Assembly: GCA_028285525.1 (NCBI GenBank)
Contig: JANQOZ010000059.1
Coordinates: 1-60,389 of the forward strand
Origin: Lysobacterales bacterium
GTDB taxonomy: Bacteria; Pseudomonadota; Gammaproteobacteria; Xanthomonadales; SZUA-38
Length of the DNA stretch: 60,389 nt
Direction of reading: 5' to 3'
Shown here: positions 54,174 through 60,389 of the stretch, one piece after another
How the letters are laid out: the number at the start of each line of letters is the position of its first letter
Numbering within the stretch: the first letter of the stretch is position 1
Notes under the pieces: generated by a model
Told to the model about the DNA's origin: nothing
Databases searched by the model: none
What the model saw: the letters and a program-made list of their open reading frames with translations, nothing else
Program-made: the position numbers and the translations under genes

Positions 54174-55012
54174 GCGGGCGGCGCCTGCGCGCCGTGATCG
54201 TCAACTACGAGGCGGGCGCCTGGCTCAGGCGCAGTGTCGATGCGCTGCTGGCCTCCGCGGTAGACCTCGAGATCGTCGTCGTCGACAACGGCTCCACCGA
54301 CGGCAGCCTAGACGCGCTGGACGAACTGCCGGTAGAGATCCGGCGCAATCGGAACAACCGTGGTTTTGGCGCGGCCTGCAATCAGGCGGTCGGCGACCTT
54401 GCGGACAGCGACCTGGTGGTGTTCGTGAACCCGGACTGCGCAGTCGAGCCCGACTGCCTGGGTCAGATGGCAAGTGTTTTTGACACATCACCCTCGGTGG
54501 GCATGGTGGGCGCCTGGGTGATGAACGATGACGGCAGCGTTCAGAAAGCGACGCTGCGGCAGCTGCCCACCGTCAAAAGTACGCTGAGCGGCCTGCTGCG
54601 ACTGGGTCGTGAGCGTCGGGGTGTGTTGTCCACAGAGTCGGCGGAGGTGCCGGGTCATCGACCCGCGGAAGCCCTGTCCGGCGCGCTGCTGATGCTTTCA
54701 GCAGGCTGCTTCCGCTCGCTGGGTGGCTATGACGAGGCGTACTTTCTGCACTGTGAAGACCTCGACCTGATGCGCCGCGCGGCCGGGGCCGGCTGGGACC
54801 TGCACCTGTGTACCCGCGCTCGCGCGGTGCACGCCAAGGGCATCAGCCATCGGTCGGCGCCGCTGCGGGCTCAGGCCCACAAGCACGCTTCGTTTTGCCG
54901 GTACTTTTCGGCGGAACTCGGCCCGCTGACCGCTTTGGTCTGGTCGGCGCTGATCTGGTTCCACTTCCTGGTGCGTACCCCCGGGTGGTGGCTTGCGGGG
55001 CGCCGACGCTGA
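54137..55012 (+). CDS. Family 2 glycosyltransferase (rhamnosyltransferase-like)
   Basis: A 291-aa enzyme with AVIVNYEAGAWLRRSVDALL, VVDNGSTDGSLDAL, NRGFGAACNQAVGDL, the metal site VFVNPDCAVEPDC, and EDLDLMRRAAGAGW near the acceptor site; this pattern is frequent in WbbL-like rhamnosyltransferases. A hydrophobic end (LTALVWSALIWFHFLVRTPGWWL) may associate with the membrane. The start is uncertain; ATG 54137 overlaps the previous gene by 37 bases. It shares one base with the next gene (TGATG). Confidence 0.88.
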   Translation: MQGPTGIAGRVVSGRRLRAVIVNYEAGAWLRRSVDALLASAVDLEIVVVDNGSTDGSLDALDELPVEIRRNRNNRGFGAACNQAVGDLADSDLVVFVNPDCAVEPDCLGQMASVFDTSPSVGMVGAWVMNDDGSVQKATLRQLPTVKSTLSGLLRLGRERRGVLSTESAEVPGHRPAEALSGALLMLSAGCFRSLGGYDEAYFLHCEDLDLMRRAAGAGWDLHLCTRARAVHAKGISHRSAPLRAQAHKHASFCRYFSAELGPLTALVWSALIWFHFLVRTPGWWLAGRRR

Positions 55013-55899
55013 TGGGCGGCCGCGTCCTGGTGGTCGGCGGCGGGAATCAGATTGCGGCTTTCCTCATTCCCGAGCTGCTGGCCGGCGGCCGACAGGTGCT
55101 GGTGCACTCGAAGCGGTCGGCGCCACCCTGGATCAAGCCTCATCCCCAGCTCACCTGGTCGAGCGGCGGGGACTTAGTCCGCGAACGCGTGGTCGACTGT
55201 GAGTCGATGGTTTACCTGGCGCCGCTCAATCAGTTTGAACCCCTGTGGCGCAAACTGACCGGTATCACCCGGGTGGTGGCCTTTTCCTCGACCAGCCGCA
55301 TCGCCAAACAGGGGAGTTCGGATGCGGCGGAACGGGCGATGGCCGGGCTGCTGGCGGACGGTGAGACGGCCATGCAGAACATCACCGCCGAGACGGGAGC
55401 GGCACTCGCCGTGCTGCGGCCAACGCTGATCTACGGTGCCGGCATCGATCGCAATCTCACCCGGCTGGCGGGTTTCGTCAGACGCTGGCGGCTGATGCCC
55501 CTCCTCGGACGGGGCACCGGCCGGCGTCAGCCGGTGCACGCGGCGGATCTGGCGCGTGCTGCGCAGACGCTGATCGAGCGTCCCGAGCCGCTGGCGGGGA
55601 GCTTCGATCTTCCGGGCGGTTCGACGCTGAGCTATCGTTCGATGGTTGAACGGGTTTTTGAGTCACTCGAGCTCCGGCCGAGATTTGTGCCGCTCCCGCT
55701 GCTCGCTGCCCGTGCCGCGCTGCCTTTGCTGCGAATCAGCTCGCGCTGGCGGGACTTGAATCCGGCCATGTTGGACCGCATGAACCATGATCTAACGTAT
55801 GACGCATCTCCCGCCGAGCGGGCATTTCACTATCAACCCCGGCCCTTCAGGCCGCAGCAGTCCACCTGGCTGCCGCTGAATGAGCGAAAAGGACACTGA
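55012..55899 (+). CDS. NAD(P)-dependent epimerase/dehydratase family protein
   Basis: A 295-aa extended short-chain dehydrogenase-like protein. The nucleotide-binding start is [19 protein letters not shown] and a later segment reads [20 protein letters not shown], as in NDUFA9/UDP-glucose epimerase relatives. The usual YxxxK pair is not evident: [25 protein letters not shown] lacks the Tyr, so catalysis may differ or be lost. It ends the glycan gene run, and its stop overlaps the ettA start. Confidence 0.8.
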   Translation: MGGRVLVVGGGNQIAAFLIPELLAGGRQVLVHSKRSAPPWIKPHPQLTWSSGGDLVRERVVDCESMVYLAPLNQFEPLWRKLTGITRVVAFSSTSRIAKQGSSDAAERAMAGLLADGETAMQNITAETGAALAVLRPTLIYGAGIDRNLTRLAGFVRRWRLMPLLGRGTGRRQPVHAADLARAAQTLIERPEPLAGSFDLPGGSTLSYRSMVERVFESLELRPRFVPLPLLAARAALPLLRISSRWRDLNPAMLDRMNHDLTYDASPAERAFHYQPRPFRPQQSTWLPLNERKGH

Positions 55900-57518
55900 T
55901 GGCTCAGTACATCTACACTATGATCGGCGTCAGCAAGACGGTGCCGCCGAAGCGAAAAATCATCGAAGACATCTCGCTGTCGTTTTTTCCCGGCGCGAAG
56001 ATCGGCGTGCTGGGTTTGAACGGCGCGGGCAAGTCCACCGTCCTGCGCATCATGGCCGGGGTCGACAAAGAGTTTGAGGGCGAGGCCCGGCCCCAGCCCG
56101 ACATTCGGGTAGGCTACCTGGAGCAGGAGCCCGCGCTGGACGACAGCCTCGACGTGCGCGGCAACGTCGAGCAGGGTGTCGCGGACATCAAGGCACTCCT
56201 GGCCGAGTTCGACGAGGTCAGCGAGAAGTTTGCTGAACCGATGGACGACGACGCCATGAACGACCTGCTGGCAAAGCAGGCTTCGCTGCAGGACGCCATC
56301 GAAGCGGCCGACGGCTGGGAGCTGGACCGACGCCTGGAGATGGCCGCGCAGGCGCTTCACCTGCCGCCCTGGGACGCGGAGGTCTCGGTGCTGTCGGGCG
56401 GTGAACGACGTCGGGTGGCGCTGTGCCGCCTGCTCCTGTCCAGCCCCGACATGCTGCTGCTCGATGAACCCACCAACCACCTGGATGCCGACTCGGTCAG
56501 CTGGCTGGAGCGTTTTCTGGCTGAGTTCAAGGGAACGGTGGTGGCGATCACCCACGATCGCTATTTCCTCGACAACGTTGCGGAGTGGATCCTGGAGCTG
56601 GATCGCGGACGCGGCATTCCGTGGAAGGGCAACTACTCTTCCTGGCTCGAACAGAAGGAAACCCGGCTGGCGCAGGAAGAGAGCGGGCAAAAGGCCCGCG
56701 AGCGCGCGATCAAAGCGGAGCTGGAGTGGGTGCGAAGCAACCCGAAAGGCCGCCGGGCGAAGAGCAAGGCCCGCCTTGCGCGTTACGAAGAGCTCTGCTC
56801 GCAGGAGTTCCAGACCCGCAACGAGACGCGTGAGATCTATATTCCCCCGGGCGACCGGCTGGGCGACCAGGTAATCGAGCTGAGCGGGGTCAAAAAATCT
56901 TTTGGTGATCGCGCGCTGATCAAAGACATGAGCTTCAAGGTGCCACGCGGTGCCATCGTCGGCATTATCGGCCCCAACGGCGCCGGCAAGTCCACGCTGT
57001 TCCGGATGCTGGCGGGACAGGAGCAGCCCGACAGCGGGTCGATCGACATCGGCGCGAGCGTCAAGCTGGCGTACGTCGATCAAAGCCGGGATTCGCTGAA
57101 CGGCGAAAACAGCGTGTGGCAGGAGATTTCGGACGGGCAGGACCTGATTCAGGTCGGACGCTACGAGACGCCGTCCCGGGCTTACGCCGGCCGCTTCAAC
57201 TTCAAGGGATCTGACCAGCAGAAGCTGGTCAAAGTGCTGTCCGGCGGCGAGCGCAACCGGCTGCACCTGGCCAAGCTCTTGCGCAGCGGCGGCAATACAC
57301 TGCTGCTCGACGAGCCGACCAACGATCTGGATGTGGAAACGCTGCGTGCGCTGGAAGAGGCGCTGCTGGCGTTTCCCGGCTGTGCGCTCGTCATCTCGCA
57401 CGATCGCTGGTTCCTTGACCGGATCGCGACCCATATCCTGGCCTTCGAGGGTGACGGAAAGGTGGACTTCTTCGAAGGTAACTACAGCGAGTACGAACAG
57501 CATCAGGCTCCCGCTTGA
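55899..57518 (+). CDS. ettA: Energy-dependent translational throttle protein EttA
   Basis: An ABC-F protein of 539 aa that binds the ribosomal E site and gates translation according to ATP/ADP. There are two ABC domains, each with Walker A ([18 protein letters not shown]), LSGGE signature and [12 protein letters not shown] or [12 protein letters not shown]. Between them is the P-site tRNA interaction arm ([26 protein letters not shown]). Unusually for a housekeeping gene, its ATG shares a base with the stop of the epimerase in front (TGATG at 55897-55901). Confidence 0.96.
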   Translation: MAQYIYTMIGVSKTVPPKRKIIEDISLSFFPGAKIGVLGLNGAGKSTVLRIMAGVDKEFEGEARPQPDIRVGYLEQEPALDDSLDVRGNVEQGVADIKALLAEFDEVSEKFAEPMDDDAMNDLLAKQASLQDAIEAADGWELDRRLEMAAQALHLPPWDAEVSVLSGGERRRVALCRLLLSSPDMLLLDEPTNHLDADSVSWLERFLAEFKGTVVAITHDRYFLDNVAEWILELDRGRGIPWKGNYSSWLEQKETRLAQEESGQKARERAIKAELEWVRSNPKGRRAKSKARLARYEELCSQEFQTRNETREIYIPPGDRLGDQVIELSGVKKSFGDRALIKDMSFKVPRGAIVGIIGPNGAGKSTLFRMLAGQEQPDSGSIDIGASVKLAYVDQSRDSLNGENSVWQEISDGQDLIQVGRYETPSRAYAGRFNFKGSDQQKLVKVLSGGERNRLHLAKLLRSGGNTLLLDEPTNDLDVETLRALEEALLAFPGCALVISHDRWFLDRIATHILAFEGDGKVDFFEGNYSEYEQHQAPA

Positions 57519-57598
57519 CGGCCGCGAAGCGCTACAATAAGGGGCTTTGCCGCCACCGCGGGGCAAACCAGATCTGAGCCCACTACGAGAGACATCAC

Positions 57599-58876
57599 AT
57601 GTTTGACCAGGGAATGACCATCGCCGGCTACGACGAAGAGCTGGCCCGCTGTATCGGTGCGGAGCAGCAGCGCCAGGAAGATCACGTGGAGCTGATTGCG
57701 TCTGAGAACTACGCCAGCCCCCGGGTGCTGGAGGCCCAGGGCTCGGTGCTGACCAACAAGTACGCTGAGGGTTATCCCGGACGCCGATACTACGGCGGCT
57801 GCGAACACGTGGACGTGGCGGAAAAGCTGGCGATCGAGCGGGCCAAAGCGCTGTTCGGCGCCGACTACGCCAACGTTCAGCCTCATTCGGGGTCGCAGGC
57901 TAACGCGGCGGTCTTCCTGGCGCTGATCAACCCCGGCGACACGATCCTGGGCATGAGCCTCGCCCACGGGGGGCATCTGACCCACGGCGCCAAGGTCAAC
58001 TTCTCGGGCAAGCTGTTCAACGCGGTGCAGTATGGGCTCGACGAAGCAACGGGCCTGATCGATTACGAGGCCATGGCGTCGCTGGCGGCTGAACATCAGC
58101 CAAAGATGATCATCGGCGGTTTTTCGGCGTATTCCCAGGTCGCGGACTGGGCGCGGATGCGCGAGATTGCCGACAGCGTCGGCGCTCTGCTGGTCGTGGA
58201 TATGGCGCACATTGCCGGGCTTGTCGCGGCGGGCGTCTACCCCTCGCCGGTGCCCTATGCTGACGTGGTGACCACCACCACCCACAAGACGCTGCGCGGC
58301 CCGCGCGGCGGACTGATCCTCGCTCGCAGCAACGAGGCGATCGAAAAGAAGCTGAATTCTCTGGTCTTTCCCGGTACGCAGGGTGGGCCGTTGATGCACG
58401 TGATCGCTGCCAAAGCGGTTGCCTTCAAGGAGGCGCTGGAGCCGGAGTTTGTGGCCTACCAGGAGCAGGTGATCAAGAACGCCAAGGCGCTGGCGGCGGT
58501 CATGATCGAGCGCGGCTATAACGTGATCTCTGGCGGCACCGAAAATCATCTCTTTCTGCTGGACCTGGGCGAGCGAGCGCTGACCGGCAAGGATGCTGAG
58601 GCCAGGCTGGGCGAGGCGCACATCACGGTCAACAAGAATGCGGTGCCTAACGATCCCCGGTCGCCGTTCGTCACCAGCGGCCTGCGGCTCGGCACGCCGG
58701 CGATCACCACGCGGGGCTACCTCGAGGAAGACACCCGGCAGCTCGGTCATCTGATCTGCGACGTGCTGGATGCACCCCAGGACGACGCGGTGCTGCAGCG
58801 CGTTCGCGAAGCGGTCACGGCGCAGTGTCGTCGACTGCCTGTTTACCGACCGGCGGCGAAGAGCGCCGCCGCCTGA
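57599..58876 (+). CDS. glyA: Serine hydroxymethyltransferase GlyA
   Basis: A 425-aa PLP enzyme that converts serine and tetrahydrofolate to glycine and methylene-THF. Characteristic stretches are [35 protein letters not shown], the PLP-lysine site [16 protein letters not shown], and [23 protein letters not shown]. It lies 80 bp after ettA. The gap has a TACAAT (57533-57538) with TTGACG only 12 bp in front of it, so the promoter is doubtful. AGAGA precedes ATG 57599. Confidence 0.97.
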   Translation: MFDQGMTIAGYDEELARCIGAEQQRQEDHVELIASENYASPRVLEAQGSVLTNKYAEGYPGRRYYGGCEHVDVAEKLAIERAKALFGADYANVQPHSGSQANAAVFLALINPGDTILGMSLAHGGHLTHGAKVNFSGKLFNAVQYGLDEATGLIDYEAMASLAAEHQPKMIIGGFSAYSQVADWARMREIADSVGALLVVDMAHIAGLVAAGVYPSPVPYADVVTTTTHKTLRGPRGGLILARSNEAIEKKLNSLVFPGTQGGPLMHVIAAKAVAFKEALEPEFVAYQEQVIKNAKALAAVMIERGYNVISGGTENHLFLLDLGERALTGKDAEARLGEAHITVNKNAVPNDPRSPFVTSGLRLGTPAITTRGYLEEDTRQLGHLICDVLDAPQDDAVLQRVREAVTAQCRRLPVYRPAAKSAAA

Positions 58877-58882
58877 ACCACC

Positions 58883-59476
58883 GTGCACTGTCCGTTTTGC
58901 CAGGCCACCGACACCCGGGTGATCGACTCCCGGCTGAAGGGCGAAGGTTTTTCCGTGCGCCGGCGGCGGGAATGCATGGAGTGTGGCGCGCGCTTCAATA
59001 CCTTTGAAACCCCGGAGCTGAAGCTACCCAACGTGATCAAAGGTGACGGAAGCCGTGAGGCTTTCGATCCTGACAAGCTGCGCGCGGGCATGATGCGGGC
59101 GCTCCAGAAACGACCGGTTCGGACCGATGAGGTTGAGGAAGCCATCTCGCGGATTCTCCGCGCCTTAAGGAATCTTGACGCTGACGAGGTGCCGACGCGC
59201 GCGGTCGGCGAGCACGTGATGCAGGAGCTGTCCCAGCTCGACCAGGTGGCCTTCGTCCGGTTTGCCTCCGTCTACCGCCGCTTTCAGGATGTCCAGGCGT
59301 TCCGCGAAGAGATCGAAAAGCTCGAGCGCTCGGCGCCCGGCGGTCTGGGCGCCCGCCAGCTGTCGCTGCTCGGCGCCGGGTCGTCGACGCAGGACGACCA
59401 GGAAAGTGGCAGGGAGCCGGCCCGTTCCGGGACGCGGAGCGCGCCGCAAGACGAGACCGGAACACGGGATTCATGA
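58883..59476 (+). CDS. nrdR: Transcriptional repressor NrdR
   Basis: NrdR senses ATP/dATP and represses ribonucleotide reductase genes. The 197-aa protein has the N-terminal zinc ribbon CPFC ... CMECG (around residues 3-35) with the DNA-binding RRRREC, then an ATP-cone domain ([37 protein letters not shown]). The extra C-terminal tail of about 45 residues (Gly/Ser/Arg-rich) is longer than usual. The GTG start at 58883 is six bases after glyA; the stop overlaps ribD (ATGA). Confidence 0.95.
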   Translation: MHCPFCQATDTRVIDSRLKGEGFSVRRRRECMECGARFNTFETPELKLPNVIKGDGSREAFDPDKLRAGMMRALQKRPVRTDEVEEAISRILRALRNLDADEVPTRAVGEHVMQELSQLDQVAFVRFASVYRRFQDVQAFREEIEKLERSAPGGLGARQLSLLGAGSSTQDDQESGREPARSGTRSAPQDETGTRDS

Positions 59477-60389
59477 GTCAGCTGGACGCCACGCACATGG
59501 CCCGGGCGCTGACCCTGGCCAGGCGCGGACGGCTGACCTGTCACCCCAACCCGGCTGTCGGGTGTGTGCTGGCCCAGGCAGAAACCGTCGTCGGCGAAGG
59601 CTTTCATGCGCGCGCCGGGGAGGGGCACGCGGAGGTCATGGCGCTGAGAGCGGCCGGACCGAACGCGTCGGGCAGCACCGCCTACGTTACGCTGGAGCCC
59701 TGTGCGCATCATGGTCGAACGCCGCCCTGTGCGGACGCGCTGATCAAGGCGGGCGTGAAGCGCGTGGTTGCCGCGATGACCGACCCGGATTCGCGCGTCG
59801 CCGGGCAGGGGCTCGAGCGGCTGCGCGATGCGGGTATTGAGGTATCGTGCGGCCTGATGGAAACGGAAGCCCGGGCGCTGAACCCCGGCTTCCTGTCGCG
59901 AATCGAGCGAAACAGACCCTACGTGCGCGTAAAGCTGGCCGCTTCGATCGACGGCGCAACAGCCATGGCGGACGGGTTCAGTCAGTGGATCACCGGCGAG
60001 GCCGCGCGGGCTGACGGCCACCGCTGGCGGGCGCAGGCGGATGCCGTTATGACCGGCATCGGCACGGTCCTAGCTGACGACCCGTCGCTGAATCCACGCG
60101 TGCCGGGGCTGGAGCGACACAGCACGGCGGTGGTTCTCGACAGCCAGTGGCGGATGCCGCCCACCGCCAGACTCCTGACCAGCAACCAGCGGATCTTTTG
60201 GGTTGGCTGCGAAAATCAGCCGCGGCCTTTCTGGGCTGACGACGTGACGGGGCTAGAGGTACTGGAGGTGCCCGCCGTCGCCGGCCGTGTCGACCTTCAC
60301 GCGGCGCTGACCCGTTTGGCGGAACATGACCTCGGTGAGCTTCAGGTTGAGGCCGGCTCGGTGTTGAGTGGCTCCCTGCTGTCGGCCGA
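59473..60389 (+). CDS. ribD: Bifunctional riboflavin deaminase/reductase RibD (3' truncated by window)
   Basis: The N-terminal 305 residues of RibD, which carries out two steps of riboflavin synthesis. The deaminase domain shows [12 protein letters not shown], the zinc ligands in [10 protein letters not shown] and [16 protein letters not shown], and [15 protein letters not shown]. The reductase domain starts at about residue 150 with [18 protein letters not shown] and continues with [24 protein letters not shown] 59473 overlaps the nrdR stop. The frame stays open to the window edge; nrdR-ribD is the usual gammaproteobacterial order. Confidence 0.95.
   Translation, partial: MSQLDATHMARALTLARRGRLTCHPNPAVGCVLAQAETVVGEGFHARAGEGHAEVMALRAAGPNASGSTAYVTLEPCAHHGRTPPCADALIKAGVKRVVAAMTDPDSRVAGQGLERLRDAGIEVSCGLMETEARALNPGFLSRIERNRPYVRVKLAASIDGATAMADGFSQWITGEAARADGHRWRAQADAVMTGIGTVLADDPSLNPRVPGLERHSTAVVLDSQWRMPPTARLLTSNQRIFWVGCENQPRPFWADDVTGLEVLEVPAVAGRVDLHAALTRLAEHDLGELQVEAGSVLSGSLLSA

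Noticed and set aside
54808..55011. N-terminal extension of the epimerase-like frame
   Set aside because: The added residues are the shifted reading of the upstream glycosyltransferase; the Rossmann start VLVVGGG fits ATG 55012.
57515..57538. TTGACG and TACAAT before glyA as a promoter
   Set aside because: The hexamers are separated by only 12 bp, too short for a sigma-70 promoter.

Overview
The window is about 60 kb of GC-rich, densely packed bacterial chromosome. It carries an LPS-assembling outer membrane apparatus (lptD, lptF, lptG), surA, ApaG, a complete type II secretion operon in the order E-F-G-H-I-J-K-L-M-N-D, and the gene pairs xerD-dsbC and pepA-valS. Together these point to a gammaproteobacterium; the T2SS order and the XpsN-like gene resemble Xanthomonadales and related lineages. 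Most of it is conserved chromosome: I see no transposase, integron, phage module, rRNA, tRNA or CRISPR array.

Layout: (1) 1-5.3 kb, lptD(partial)-surA-pdxA-rsmA-apaG, ending in a palindromic bidirectional terminator shared with two convergent DUF4124 genes. (2) 6.2-13.3 kb, one tightly overlapping operon: phosphatidylserine synthase, an RsbU-like GAF/PP2C phosphatase, an RsbW-like kinase, an RsbV-like STAS protein, an MlaE/MlaF/MlaD-type lipid ABC transporter with a partner lipoprotein, a HolD-like gene that seems to start with CTG, and rimI. (3) 13.3-17.6 kb minus strand, pepA-valS, divergent from lptF-lptG; an RDD membrane gene follows. (4) 20.9-26.1 kb, a TonB energizer cluster (DUF3450, TtpC-like ExbB, ExbB, ExbD, TonB, TPR protein) closed by a strong terminator. 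(5) 26.2-32.7 kb, xerD, dsbC, purL and a small membrane protein coupled to purL. (6) 32.9-44 kb, the T2SS operon plus a lipoprotein gene. (7) 44.2-55.9 kb, the accessory region: an apparently highly expressed exported protein, a cysteine-rich secreted protein with an Ig-like domain, a secreted parvulin, and a Wzm/Wzt exporter followed by glycosyltransferases, a methyltransferase and an epimerase. (8) 55.9-60.4 kb, ettA, glyA, nrdR, ribD(partial).

The most interesting candidate system is in region 2. A complete phosphatase/kinase/STAS partner-switching cassette lies between a phospholipid synthase and an Mla-type lipid transporter, with no sigma factor in the window. In the E. coli Mla complex the regulatory subunit MlaB is itself a STAS protein, so the cassette may control lipid transport by phosphorylation rather than transcription. 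This is inference from gene order and motifs. A second candidate is the coupling of a secreted PPIase, an ABC glycan exporter and a 612-residue glycosyltransferase-like protein whose N-terminus looks like a PqqD-type peptide-recognition fold. Smaller oddities are the apparent loss of the zinc-binding tetracysteine region of GspE, an 11-bp phased repeat in the pepA/lptF divergent region, and the absence of holC from its usual place between pepA and valS.
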